DNA of 64,000 nucleotides from Myxococcales bacterium (GTDB lineage Bacteria > Myxococcota_C > UBA6777). Numbering within the stretch: the first letter of the stretch is position 1; each line of letters opens with the position of its first letter. The notes below the pieces were generated by a model, which saw only the letters and a program-made list of their open reading frames with translations, searched no databases and was not told where the DNA came from. This document shows positions 54,008 to 62,659 of the stretch, in pieces. The translations under genes were made by a program, and so were the position numbers. The DNA is taken from NCBI GenBank assembly GCA_020632975.1, contig JACKEL010000002.1:442560-506559 (forward strand), read 5' to 3'.

Positions 54008-55003
54008 TTACCAGTTGGCTGCAAAGTGTTGTGCACGAGCGAGGACGTCGTTGGAGTAGTCGCCGCCTGTGGTTCCGCGGTCGAAGTTCTCGGGCTGTGC
54101 GCTTTCTTTGCGGAGCGAGCTGGGACCTTTGTTGTAAGAAGCCACAGCAGCTTGGAGTTGTTGTTCTGGACTCCAGTCAGGATGGGCGTCTTTGATTTGG
54201 TTGTGGAAGTCAGACAAGATGCTGGTCGCTTGGTCAAGGTGTTCCATACTCGCGGGGTTATCCGTGCCTTGGACCGTGTGGTGTTGCTTGTCTACTTGCA
54301 TCAAGCCATAGCCGTTGGGGTCGTATTTTCCGTAGCCTTGCTTGTCGAGGATGGCACCTCCGCGTGTTTCGCGGCTTGCGATCCCTGCGAGAACAGCGGG
54401 GGGAAGGTCGTATTTTTGTCCAAGCTCTTCGAACTTGTCTTTGTGTGCCATTACGCGATTGAAGTCGGTTTGGGCCATGGTTTGGGAAGCTTCGACGCCA
54501 CCTTGTTTGATCTTGTCTTGGCGAGCGGTTGCTTTGCTTGCGCCAGTGGGCTCGATGCCAGAGAGGACGCCTTTGGGATCTGCGGCTGTGCAAACTTTGT
54601 CATTTGCGACAGCATTTGCGGCAGCCTCGACAGCACCAGGGTTTTGTGCAGCATCGACTTCACGATCAGGGCGTGGAGTGGGGACGGGGACGTTGTCGAT
54701 TGTGCGCGCGACGTTACGGGCCACTTCAGCAGTGCGTGTGGTGCTTGTGGGGTTCGCGACTTCGTTGGTGACAGAGCGGTTGATGCCTTGGGTCGCTGCG
54801 GTTTGTGTGGTGCCTTGTGCGGCGCCTGCAGCTTCAAAGGTGCTCTTGGAAACGTCGGGGGTATTGGTGCTTTGCGAGACGCCAGTATTTTTTTCGGTTG
54901 ATATCGACCGATTGCTTTCGGTAGCGCGTGAGGTGTTGTTATTCGACACGCTCGAAGAACGGCTTGCATTGTCACTACGACCTGCGGATCCTACACTGCT
55001 CAT
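54008..55003 (-). CDS. Goose-type lysozyme with long Ser/Thr/Asn-rich N-terminus
   Basis: 331 residues from ATG 55003 (AAGGAG seven bases upstream). Residues about 180-331 follow goose-type (GH23) lysozyme: FEELGQKYDLPPAVLAGIASRETRGG with catalytic Glu212, YGLMQVDKQHHTVQGT, SMEHLDQATSILSDF, HPDWSPEQQLQAAVASYNKG and GTTGGDYSNDVLARAQ. It would cut the glycan strands of peptidoglycan. There is no signal peptide; the first 170 residues are low complexity (Ser, Thr, Asn, Ala) and probably disordered. This suggests another way out of the cell (a secretion apparatus or lysis), or use as an effector; both are inference. Confidence 0.85.
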   Translation of the reverse strand: MSSVGSAGRSDNASRSSSVSNNNTSRATESNRSISTEKNTGVSQSTNTPDVSKSTFEAAGAAQGTTQTAATQGINRSVTNEVANPTSTTRTAEVARNVARTIDNVPVPTPRPDREVDAAQNPGAVEAAANAVANDKVCTAADPKGVLSGIEPTGASKATARQDKIKQGGVEASQTMAQTDFNRVMAHKDKFEELGQKYDLPPAVLAGIASRETRGGAILDKQGYGKYDPNGYGLMQVDKQHHTVQGTDNPASMEHLDQATSILSDFHNQIKDAHPDWSPEQQLQAAVASYNKGPSSLRKESAQPENFDRGTTGGDYSNDVLARAQHFAANW

Positions 55004-55233
55004 CGTGGCTCTCCTTTTTGGGATGGATGTTTGGCAAGCGAACCTGCTTTTTTCTGATTCCATTATCTACGGATCGCAAACAAATGTTGCTGAAAATCGT
55101 TTATTCTTTCAGTGGCTTAGAGCGAGACATGTTCTATCTTTCTGCAAAAAGAAGAACAGTTTGCGCCAGTTGGCTCTTTTCGGGGGGGCGTTTGGGAGGA
55201 GATCTTTTGGGGTGGGGTGTTTGTGGGGAGCTA

Positions 55234-55605
55234 TCAGCGAAGATGTTTGAGAAAGGCGATGATATCGTCAAGCTGTTGTTTGGAGAAGGTATCTTTGTAG
55301 ATGGGCATGACATTGCGATCGCCTGCAAGCTCGATCGTGTCGGAACGTCGGATCTTTTGGCGAAAGTATGCGTCATCGCGGAGGCGTTTTTTCCCGTCTG
55401 CGAGGAGGGCAAGTTGTCCATAGATGCCCTTGAGTGTAGGGCCAAGGCTGTCTTCGCCAGTGAGGGTGTGACACAAGAGACAACCGTGCTTTTGGAGCAG
55501 ACGACTTGCTCGAAGACGGATCTTGCTGTCGAGGCTTGGTGTTGGTGGAATGGGCGGAAAGTCGGGGGTGGAGGGCGCGGATGAGGTTATTGGGGGGCGC
55601 TTATT
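55234..55605 (-). CDS. Second cytochrome c domain, in -1 frame relative to the upstream cytochrome gene
   Basis: The frame is open from the A9 run at 55604-55612 to a stop at 55234 and gives 123 residues: a Pro/Ser-rich linker (RPPITSSAPSTPDFPPIPP), then KHGCLLCHTLTGEDSLGPTLKG with the heme motif CLLCH, and the terminal MPIYKDTFSKQQLDDIIAFLKHL with the axial Met of class I cytochromes c. No ATG, GTG or TTG start precedes the heme motif, so it cannot be an independent gene in the usual way. It reads as the second domain of a two-heme protein whose frame shifts at the poly-A tract. Confidence 0.7.
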   Translation of the reverse strand, partial: NKRPPITSSAPSTPDFPPIPPTPSLDSKIRLRASRLLQKHGCLLCHTLTGEDSLGPTLKGIYGQLALLADGKKRLRDDAYFRQKIRRSDTIELAGDRNVMPIYKDTFSKQQLDDIIAFLKHLR

Positions 55606-56170
55606 TTTTTTTGGTGAGGGAGAGGACGTAGTAAGCGAGTGCCCAGCGATCTTTGGGGGGGATGTGAGCGTAAGCGACCATCCCAGAAGCTGCGTTGGGC
55701 GAGCCTTTGGTCAGGATGCCATAGACGGACTTGGCGGTACTACCGTAGCGATAGCCATTGTCATGGAAGTTTGTGGGCTTGACACGAAGACCAGCTCCTG
55801 CGGGGCCATTGCCTTTGCCTTCCATACCATGACAGGTCCAACAAGCGTTTGCAGTAAAGAGAGACTTCCCTTTTGCAACAAGTGCGGGGCTCTGTGCGGG
55901 TGCATGATTTTCATCGTACACAACGACTTTTTCCACTTTCACGCCAGGATAAAGGACGCGATGTTTTGCGGCGAGGGCGGCAGATGCGGTGGTTTTGTCA
56001 GCATCTGCTTTGAGCCAACGCTTCCAACGGGAGGATTGGACTTTGGCAGGGGTTTGACAGCTCAAAAGGCCGAGGTTGCAGGCGCGTTCGTCTTTTTCAC
56101 AGCCCGTCAGCGCGAAGACGCCGCCGAGCGCGAGGGTGAGCGCAAGGAGGGTTTGGGAGGTGAAGCGCAT
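55601..56170 (-). CDS. Lipoprotein cytochrome c (first heme domain)
   Basis: 189 residues, ATG 56170. Lipoprotein signal with lipobox LTGC (Cys24), then a Lys/Ala-rich spacer and a class I cytochrome c domain with heme motif CWTCH about 109-113 (GKSLFTANACWTCHGMEGKGNGPAG), a distal region PTNFHDNGYRYGSTAKSVYGILTKG, and a closing WALAYYVLSL helix. It would sit on the outer face of a membrane and carry electrons, for example to a terminal oxidase. The chain ends KKK-stop inside the A9 run; a -1 shift there joins it to a second heme domain (combined length about 312 residues). Confidence 0.85.
   Translation of the reverse strand: MRFTSQTLLALTLALGGVFALTGCEKDERACNLGLLSCQTPAKVQSSRWKRWLKADADKTTASAALAAKHRVLYPGVKVEKVVVYDENHAPAQSPALVAKGKSLFTANACWTCHGMEGKGNGPAGAGLRVKPTNFHDNGYRYGSTAKSVYGILTKGSPNAASGMVAYAHIPPKDRWALAYYVLSLTKKK
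55604..55612 (-). other. A9 homopolymer, probable frameshift or slippage site in the cytochrome gene
   Basis: On the coding strand the first cytochrome ends ACC AAA AAA AAA TAA. Nine A residues are a classic site for ribosomal -1 shifting (A AAA AAA) or RNA-polymerase slippage, and also for sequencing errors. The -1 frame stays open and encodes a full second heme domain. Confidence 0.7.
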
Positions 56171-56390
56171 CGTATGTGTCCTTTCTTTGAGCTTTTTGCT
56201 CGATCAATCAAAACTCTCTAGGAGAGTGTATTGGACAAGGTTTTACTTGTTCGGCATCTTCTTAGCGCAGTCATCTTGGTGATGCAAGAGGCTTGTGTAG
56301 ATCTTTTCTTTGGATGGACAAAGCATACAAGGGATCTGTAGATGCCGTGTGGCTCGAAGATGGGACATCTTGGTCGATGGGAGCGAGCGG

Positions 56391-56939
56391 ATGGAGTGGT
56401 TGTTTGTGGGGTTGGTCTTGGTGGTGGTGGTATGGGTGGTGCTGGACTCTCTGCGGTTGGGTATCTCACCTATGCCAAGTTTGGGAAAGGCGCGCCAAGC
56501 CGTCTTAGAACAGTTGTCTCCTCAACAAGAAGGGACCTTTTTGGAGCTAGGAAGTGGGTGGGGAGATCTGGTCTTGGGGATGGTTGCGCGTTGCCCAAAG
56601 CTCCAAGTCGTGGCCTATGAAGGAGCTTGGGTGCCTTGGATGGTGGGGTGGATGCGCTGCCGTTTTTCCCGATATGCCGAGCGGATCGCGTGGAAGCGTT
56701 GCAACTTTTTGAAGACCACGTGGCCTCCCTCGGTGCAGGGGGTCGTGTGTTACTTGTTTCCGAGAGCGATGCGGGAACTTGCGAAAGAGCTACCTCTTCG
56801 TTTGCCCGCAGGCACGGTCGTGATCAGTCATGCCTTTGCGATCCCTGGCTGGAAACCCGAGCGTGTGGTGCACTTGTCGGATATCTTTCGAACCCCTGTG
56901 TATGTTTATCGTATTCCTTCCCTATCCGAGCCTACCTGA
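56391..56939 (+). CDS. Membrane-anchored class I methyltransferase-fold protein
   Basis: 182 residues from ATG 56391; the longer frame has only a TTG start at 56310. An N-terminal helix (MEWLFVGLVLVVVVWVVL, residues 1-18) is followed by a SAM-methyltransferase-like core: motif I TFLELGSGWGDLVLGM about 48, then LQVVAYEGAW, WKRCNFLK and GVVCYLFPRAMREL, and GTVVISHAFAIPGW. It is shorter than most methyltransferases and resembles the small family of membrane-bound, Glu-Gly-Trp-motif proteins acting on membrane or quinone-like substrates. Substrate unknown. Confidence 0.72.
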   Translation: MEWLFVGLVLVVVVWVVLDSLRLGISPMPSLGKARQAVLEQLSPQQEGTFLELGSGWGDLVLGMVARCPKLQVVAYEGAWVPWMVGWMRCRFSRYAERIAWKRCNFLKTTWPPSVQGVVCYLFPRAMRELAKELPLRLPAGTVVISHAFAIPGWKPERVVHLSDIFRTPVYVYRIPSLSEPT

Positions 56940-56993
56940 GAGGGGATTCCCTCTTTTGATACACAGAACCCCGAGTATAGGGAGAGATGCAAG

Positions 56994-57449
56994 ATGGACG
57001 TGATCAAGTTCTATCGTCGTGGTGATGATTTTGGTGAGTTTTCAAACTTTTCGTACCATCGTGTCTATCTCAAAGGTAAGTACTGGCCCACCACAGAACA
57101 CTACTTCCAAGCGCAAAAGTTCGCAGGGACCGAGCACGAAGAAGCTGTACGCATGCAAAAAGGCCCCGGGTTTGCCGCTCAGATGGGACGCAACCGCAAG
57201 TTGCCTCTGCGAAAAGACTGGGAGTCGATCAAGGACAATGTGATGCGAGATGCCGTGTATGCGAAGTTTACGCAGCACAAAGACCTGAAGGAGCTTTTGC
57301 TTTCAACAGGAGAGGCTGTGTTGATCGAGCACACAACAAACGATAGCTATTGGGGCGATGGTGGCGATGGTTCGGGCAAGAATATGTTGGGGAGGATCTT
57401 GATGGAGATCCGCAAGCGCATCCGAAACGAAGCGCAAGCTGAGGATTAG
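56994..57449 (+). CDS. NADAR family protein (YbiA-like)
   Basis: 151 residues. The family motifs are intact: FYRRGDDFGEFSNFSYHRVYLKG over the first 30 residues, YWPTTEHYFQAQKF with the conserved Glu and Tyr, FAAQMGRNRKLPLRKDW, and NDSYWGDGGDGSGKNMLGRIL at the end. NADAR proteins include YbiA of E. coli and N-glycosidases that act on riboflavin intermediates or remove ADP-ribose from guanine in DNA. Its last four bases overlap the end of the convergent formaldehyde dehydrogenase gene. Confidence 0.9.
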   Translation: MDVIKFYRRGDDFGEFSNFSYHRVYLKGKYWPTTEHYFQAQKFAGTEHEEAVRMQKGPGFAAQMGRNRKLPLRKDWESIKDNVMRDAVYAKFTQHKDLKELLLSTGEAVLIEHTTNDSYWGDGGDGSGKNMLGRILMEIRKRIRNEAQAED

Positions 57450-58555
57450 AACTTCACCACCGTGCGGATGGACTTGCCTTCGTGCATCAGATCGAAGGCT
57501 TTGTTGATATCCTCGAAAGGCACGGTGTGGGTGATCATCTCATCGATCTTGAGCTTTCCGTTCATGTAGTCATCCACAAAACCGGGAAGCTCTGTACGCC
57601 CCTTCACACCGCCGAATGCAGAGCCTGTCCACATACGTCCTGTGACCAATTGGAAGGGACGCGTGGAGATCTCTTCTCCTGCTCCCGCAACGCCGATGAT
57701 CACGGACTTGCCCCAACCTTTGTGAGCGCTTTCAAGAGCGGCACGCATCAAATGCACGCTACCAACACACTCAAACGAGTAGTCCACACCGCCATCTGTC
57801 ATATCCACAAGGACATTCTGGATGGGTTTGTCGAACTTCTTAGGGTTCACAAAGTCGGTGGCGCCCAGTTGGCGAGCGAACTCTTCTTTGCCGTCGTTGA
57901 TGTCAACCGCGATGATACGGCCTGCGTTGGCCATCGCTGCGCCTTGGATCGCGCTCAGACCCACGCCACCAAGACCGAAGACTGCGACGGTTGCGCCAGG
58001 TTCCACTTTGGCGGTTCGCAGGACTGCGCCCACGCCAGTGGTGATCCCACACGCAAGCAAGCACACTTTGTCGAGGGGGGCTTCTTTGCGCACTTTGGCG
58101 ACGGAGATCTCGGGAAGAACGGTGTATTCAGAGAAGGTCGAGGTGCCCATGTAATGGAAGATGGGCTTGCCGTTTTTGCTGAAACGGCTGGTGCCATCGG
58201 GCATCAGACCTTGTCCTTGGGTCACGCGGATCGATTGGCAAAGGTTGGTTTTTCCAGAAGTACAGAACTTACACTTGCCACACTCGGGGATGTAAAGTGG
58301 GATCACATGATCGCCGACTTCCACGGATGTTACGCCTTTTCCGACTTCCACGACGACCCCTGCACCTTCGTGACCGAGGATGGAAGGAAAGATCCCTTCA
58401 GGGTCTGCACCAGAAAGCGTGTAAGCATCTGTATGACAGACGCCCGTCGCTTTGATTTGGACCATGACCTCGCCTTCTTGGGGGCCTTGGAGATCCACTT
58501 CTTCGAGGGTCAAAGGTTTTTTGGCTTCGTAAGCAACAGCCGCACGTGTTTTCAT
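57446..58555 (-). CDS. frmA: S-(hydroxymethyl)glutathione dehydrogenase / class III alcohol dehydrogenase
   Basis: 369 residues, full length for the family. Catalytic zinc ligands in TGVCHTDAYTLSG and GHEGAGVV plus Cys in CLLACGITTG; structural zinc in PECGKCKFCTSGKTNLC; Rossmann motif VFGLGGVGLSAIQG; and the class III-specific KGWGKSVIIGVAGAGEEISTRPF split over the NAD and glutathione sites. It oxidises the adduct of formaldehyde and glutathione to S-formylglutathione with NAD and also reduces S-nitrosoglutathione. The S-formylglutathione hydrolase usually found beside it is not in the window. Confidence 0.95.
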   Translation of the reverse strand: MKTRAAVAYEAKKPLTLEEVDLQGPQEGEVMVQIKATGVCHTDAYTLSGADPEGIFPSILGHEGAGVVVEVGKGVTSVEVGDHVIPLYIPECGKCKFCTSGKTNLCQSIRVTQGQGLMPDGTSRFSKNGKPIFHYMGTSTFSEYTVLPEISVAKVRKEAPLDKVCLLACGITTGVGAVLRTAKVEPGATVAVFGLGGVGLSAIQGAAMANAGRIIAVDINDGKEEFARQLGATDFVNPKKFDKPIQNVLVDMTDGGVDYSFECVGSVHLMRAALESAHKGWGKSVIIGVAGAGEEISTRPFQLVTGRMWTGSAFGGVKGRTELPGFVDDYMNGKLKIDEMITHTVPFEDINKAFDLMHEGKSIRTVVKF

Positions 58556-58764
58556 TCAGCAAGTCTCCTAATCGAGGGATAAGGGAGTGTTTGTGGACAA
58601 CTCCAGGACTTTGTGGGGTGTGTGGACTTCACTACGCCCAAGAGAGGAGGGCGCCACCCATAGCAAGATCGAACTTGGCGCAGAGGTTAAAAAAGCCGAT
58701 CCGCGAAGTCAATGTTACAGAGAGCGATGTCTCCAAGAAAGAAGAAAAAACTTTTATCTGGCAC

Positions 58765-59952
58765 TTAAAAGGCGCGCAGACGACGCACATAAAGCAGCGT
58801 TGGGGCATGCTCAAGCGGCGGAAGGCCGAGCAAGATACGCCAAGCTCGGAGGTATTGCACCCGCTCCTTGGGAGAAAGGTCATAAGAGGGCGAAAGCAAG
58901 ATCGTTCCCGAACGAAGGGTCTCTTGGACTTTGGGCGCAACATAGAGTTGATCGTCAAAGGCGACTGCAAGGCGCTTTTTGAGCATCTTGCCTGTCGCGT
59001 CAGCCAAACGCTGCGCAGCTTCAGAAGAAAAGCTCAAGGACAACTGGGTTCCCAAAGACCCGACATCAGGGGTACTCAGCACGGTGGAGGTTTGATTCAA
59101 GTCGGCCTCTGTGACGATGGCCTTATGTTCGACCATGTACACTTTCCAATAACGTCGCGATACTGTGCGCTGCCACAGGAAACGCACCTTGCCGCGCCAA
59201 GACTTCGGCAGCTCTAGGCTATTGAGCGCACTTTCCATTCTCGTGCGAGAACTCCCAAAGAACAGATGATGCCCTTGTCCTCCAAGGTTTTTGCGCTCCT
59301 TGAGATCTTCTTGGCGTCGTAACTCGCGGAGTGCTTGGCGGCTAGGCCCCTGCATCGAGGTCGGCTTTGATGTGGAAGAGTCCTTGCCTTGGGCTTTGTG
59401 GGGCTTGGTCGTTGGGCGATGGGCAGCGTGCTTCGTCGTGGCTTGGCTGCTTGGGCGACTCGCAGAGAGTCTTTTGTCCAGATCGGCTCGGGTACCTTTT
59501 TTATGACGATGAAGGATCTCAAGCACTTGCAGCGCAGGGCCTTGGCTCAGGGCTTTTTGGTTGGCGGGAGACAGCTTTCGATAGAAAGGGTAGAGAGGCT
59601 GGATATCTTCGATGAAACGATAGAGGCCCAAGCGACCTTGGGACTGAAGCAGGATGCTCAAGTTTCGGCTGAGACGGACTTTTTTCACGTCGATCTGAAG
59701 TTTGCGTCGTTTGATCAGCTTCGTCTTAAACTCTTTGACACCTGCTTGGCGCAGACGCTGCTTGAAGATCGCGATTACCTGCTCGATGGGCTGGTTGCCT
59801 TCGATCTGAAGACGACAGATGTAGCCGCTTTTTCCTTCTTGAATCAAGGCATTGGGGTCACCCTTTTGACAGCCCGTAAAGAGGAAAAGCAAAAGTCCTA
59901 GTCCCAAAAGAGTCATCTTCTGGAAAGAAACGAGAAAGAAGCTTTGGTTCAT
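58765..59952 (-). CDS. SecD P1-domain-like lipoprotein
   Basis: 395 residues from ATG 59952 (AAAGG seven bases upstream). Lipoprotein signal with lipobox FTGC (Cys28). Residues about 40-110 look like the SecD P1 base (QVIAIFKQRLRQAGVKEFKTKLI then ILLQSQGRLGLYRF); a Ser/Lys/Pro-rich spacer (about 155-215) follows; residues about 280-370 look like the P1 head (IVTEADLNQTSTVLS, LSFSSEAAQRLADATGKMLKKRLAVAFDDQLYVAPKV and TLRSGTILLSP). The SecD membrane part is absent. In SecDF the P1 head helps pull proteins out of the translocon; here its function is unknown. It follows the ArsA-like gene by 37 bases. Confidence 0.75.
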   Translation of the reverse strand: MNQSFFLVSFQKMTLLGLGLLLFLFTGCQKGDPNALIQEGKSGYICRLQIEGNQPIEQVIAIFKQRLRQAGVKEFKTKLIKRRKLQIDVKKVRLSRNLSILLQSQGRLGLYRFIEDIQPLYPFYRKLSPANQKALSQGPALQVLEILHRHKKGTRADLDKRLSASRPSSQATTKHAAHRPTTKPHKAQGKDSSTSKPTSMQGPSRQALRELRRQEDLKERKNLGGQGHHLFFGSSRTRMESALNSLELPKSWRGKVRFLWQRTVSRRYWKVYMVEHKAIVTEADLNQTSTVLSTPDVGSLGTQLSLSFSSEAAQRLADATGKMLKKRLAVAFDDQLYVAPKVQETLRSGTILLSPSYDLSPKERVQYLRAWRILLGLPPLEHAPTLLYVRRLRAF

Positions 59953-59989
59953 CTGGGAGCCTTTCTGAAGGACGGGGCGAAGGGACTTG

Positions 59990-62269
59990 TCAGGGTTTGG
60001 AGGGGGCAAGCGCATGGCAAGCTGCGAAGAGATGAGCGAGACCTTGGATATCACAGATGTCGTGCGTCATCTTCGGAAAGCCCCATGACGTCGTTGTTTC
60101 AGGTAACTTGGGTAAGAAGCTTTCTAGCTCATCGCGATGCTGTTGTTGTTGCTTGTGAAGCTGGCGAAGGCGAAGGGCAAGCGCTTGGTTCCACGCCTTC
60201 TGATGCTCTTGCAGCGAAGAAGGTGCGTTTGGGTAGAGTGCTGTGTAAGCCTGCGGGTCCAAAGGCGGGAGAGGCTGAAAGGCGCGATTGAGCCACAACG
60301 AAGCAAGTGGGAGCTGTCTTTCCAAGATCTGTTCGAGCAAAAAGCCCGCTTGTCCGCCTTGTGCACTGTCAGGGGTTCCCACCAACACGAAGCCACTTTG
60401 TGGTGAGAGTAGCTTGGACTGCACCTCTGTCGCGCGCTCTTGGAAGCCGCCTCGCAGATCCAAAAAGACGTCGAAGAAGTCGGAGATATTGCGTGTAAGT
60501 TCGCGCCCCAAAAGCAGCGACAAGAGCGTTTGTGCGAGGAGTGAACCGCTCTGAAACAAGCGTTGACCGATGCCACGGCGTGTCTGCAAAAATCCTGTGA
60601 CGATACTGTCTTCGAGAAAACGCGAGAGATGCCCGGGTGCATCGAGGATATCGAGCGCATTTTGTGTGGGGGGCGTATCCAAGATGATCAAGTCGTACTG
60701 CTCAGACTTCATCTCCGCGTAGAGTCGTTCCATCGCGACGTAGGCATGGGAACGAGCCAAGGTGCGGGAAAAGGCCTTGTATACGCGATTTTCAAAGATT
60801 AACTTACGGCGCTCTTGATCATCTTGGGTCAGTCGTTCGATCAAGGCATCGTAGCTGCTTTGCGTCTCCAACATCGCGGCGTGAAGACTACCTGCCGTCG
60901 ATGTCTTGAGTCCTGTCAGCGGGACTTCACGGGTCTTGTCGTCTAAGTCGCCCAACCCAAGGGCATCAGCGAGCCGCTTCGCAGGATCAATGGTCAACAA
61001 CATCACGCGGCGTCCCGCTTTGGCAGCAGCCACCGCGCAAGCTGCCGCAAGCGTCGTCTTGCCTACACCACCTGGTCCCAAAAACACCAAGAGCTCTCGA
61101 TCTTGGAACAAACCTTCCGCCAAGTGTTGGGCATCTTGGGTTTGAAGAGGCGAGTCGATCTCTTGAGCCTCCTCTGTTTCGTCGTGGTGGGCGGGCGTTG
61201 GCTTGGTCTCTTGTGGCTCTTGAGCAGGGGAAGCTGGGGCGACGATCGTGTCTTCTTGCCCTTCGTTGGGGGCTTGTGGGGGCATCGTGGGTTTGACTTG
61301 CAAAAGTGCTGGGTAGATATTCTTTCCCAAAAGCAGCAGGTCTTTGTACGAAAAAGGCGTGTGCAAGATTGAAGGCACAGAAAACGCAGGCAAAGGAACA
61401 TGTTGTGCCAAAAAGGATCTTTGTTGTGTGGCTTCTTCTTCGATCTCGCCCTGCTGTTGGAGGAATTGAAGCAAGGTTTGTGTGTCAAACGACGAAGGGG
61501 CGTCATCTTGTGGAGAAGTCGAAGGCTGTTGCTCTCTCCAATGCTCGAAGGGAAGGGCTTCTTGGGAAAAGAGTGGTGGGAGCGTCTGGTTGAGCAACAA
61601 AGCCCCAAGAGGAAGATCAAAGCGGGCCTGAAGCGCTTCATACAACGCGCGGCACTCTTGGGCAGGAAGGGCTTGGAGAAGGGTGACGATGTGCAGACGA
61701 CAGCGCTCAGGGTCCGACAATAGGGCGCGTCCGCGCTCAAGCATCTTTCGCAAAGGGCTTTTTCCCAACAGTCCCCACAGCGTGCGATGCAGCTCAAGAA
61801 ACATCAAGGCGTGCCCTGTCGCGTCGAGATCCACAAGCAGGCGATTCCAACGCTTGTCAGGACCGACCTCTTCGCTCAAACGCAACAGCTTTTCGAGCAA
61901 GAGTACTTCCGCCACCGCAGGAGCTGCACGGAAAAATCTTTGCAGTGCAGGGTGTTGCACGATCTGTTCGGCCCATCGTCTCGAACGCACGTAAGTTTGG
62001 ACATAATCGAGCAAAGCCATCTCAGGTTGCAAGGAAAGAGACCAGATCTCTTTAAAAAGCGGTTTGGGCGCGGTCAAGTTCCCTTCGCTCTCTTCTGGAT
62101 GGAGCGAAAGTCCCGCGTGTTGTAGCAAGGCGCGCAAAGACGAGTGGGCGCTCAATTCGACGACCAACACGCGCTCTCCCGCCTCTTGCGCTGCACACGC
62201 CCAAGCCGCCACCAAAGTGGACTTACCCACACCGCCTTTACCTGTAAAAAAGTGTAGATACGGACTCAA
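59990..62269 (-). CDS. Tandem ArsA/GET3-fold ATPase
   Basis: 759 residues, TTG start at 62269 with GAGG nine bases upstream; the P-loop FFTGKGGVGKST begins at residue 7, so no later start is possible. First ATPase half about 1-290 (deviant Walker A with the signature Lys, then LLVDLDATGHAL), a Gln/Pro/Glu-rich linker about 300-380, and a second half from about 390 with P-loop GPGGVGKTT, LLTIDPAKRLADALG and LIILDTPPTQNALD. The fold is that of ArsA/Get3 (anion-pump ATPases). In myxobacteria such ATPases usually come as two adjacent genes; here they are fused like arsenite-type ArsA. There is no arsB or arsD nearby and the Cys triad of arsenite sensing is not visible. Confidence 0.85.
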   Translation of the reverse strand: MSPYLHFFTGKGGVGKSTLVAAWACAAQEAGERVLVVELSAHSSLRALLQHAGLSLHPEESEGNLTAPKPLFKEIWSLSLQPEMALLDYVQTYVRSRRWAEQIVQHPALQRFFRAAPAVAEVLLLEKLLRLSEEVGPDKRWNRLLVDLDATGHALMFLELHRTLWGLLGKSPLRKMLERGRALLSDPERCRLHIVTLLQALPAQECRALYEALQARFDLPLGALLLNQTLPPLFSQEALPFEHWREQQPSTSPQDDAPSSFDTQTLLQFLQQQGEIEEEATQQRSFLAQHVPLPAFSVPSILHTPFSYKDLLLLGKNIYPALLQVKPTMPPQAPNEGQEDTIVAPASPAQEPQETKPTPAHHDETEEAQEIDSPLQTQDAQHLAEGLFQDRELLVFLGPGGVGKTTLAAACAVAAAKAGRRVMLLTIDPAKRLADALGLGDLDDKTREVPLTGLKTSTAGSLHAAMLETQSSYDALIERLTQDDQERRKLIFENRVYKAFSRTLARSHAYVAMERLYAEMKSEQYDLIILDTPPTQNALDILDAPGHLSRFLEDSIVTGFLQTRRGIGQRLFQSGSLLAQTLLSLLLGRELTRNISDFFDVFLDLRGGFQERATEVQSKLLSPQSGFVLVGTPDSAQGGQAGFLLEQILERQLPLASLWLNRAFQPLPPLDPQAYTALYPNAPSSLQEHQKAWNQALALRLRQLHKQQQQHRDELESFLPKLPETTTSWGFPKMTHDICDIQGLAHLFAACHALAPSKP

Positions 62270-62659
62270 GTTTCTCTGCCTCTTTGTCTTTGCCTTGCGC
62301 TGTGTGGAGCGTTTGGGGCTGTGGTCTCTTCTTCAGGCGCACTTGTACACCAGAAGGCGCACGCTGTATATGATCGTTTCGTCAAGTTAAATAGTCTTGG
62401 CTGATTTTCTAGGCCCAGCGCGAAGATATCTTCCGCTTTCGGTCATACGCTTCTTCCATGCAAACGACCTTTTACAGAGAAGAACCCTCGTATTTCTCGT
62501 GGTCTACATCGTGGACAAGATGTGCGTGGAGTGCGATTCGCTGATGCAAAAAGCGCGATATCTTGGAACGTTCCTTTCTGTTGGCTCATCTCAAGGTGCG
62601 CAGTATGTCGGGAGCTTTTCTTTAGAGATCGTATGGATGCGGTAGAAAGGGTACGTTGG
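62270..62659. other. Intergenic region between ArsA-fold ATPase and TPMT-family genes
   Basis: About 390 bases between divergent genes. I see no convincing ORF, RNA gene or clear promoter in it; open frames reach across only because they extend the methyltransferase frame upstream. Confidence 0.4.

Noticed and set aside
57482..58582. Plus-strand open frame of 366 codons
   Set aside because: It mirrors the formaldehyde dehydrogenase gene on the other strand; the minus-strand product is a textbook match.
59990..62269. Arsenite-pump ATPase arsA
   Set aside because: The double fold fits, but no arsB, arsD or arsR lies nearby and the metal-binding Cys residues of ArsA are not visible, so only the fold is claimed.
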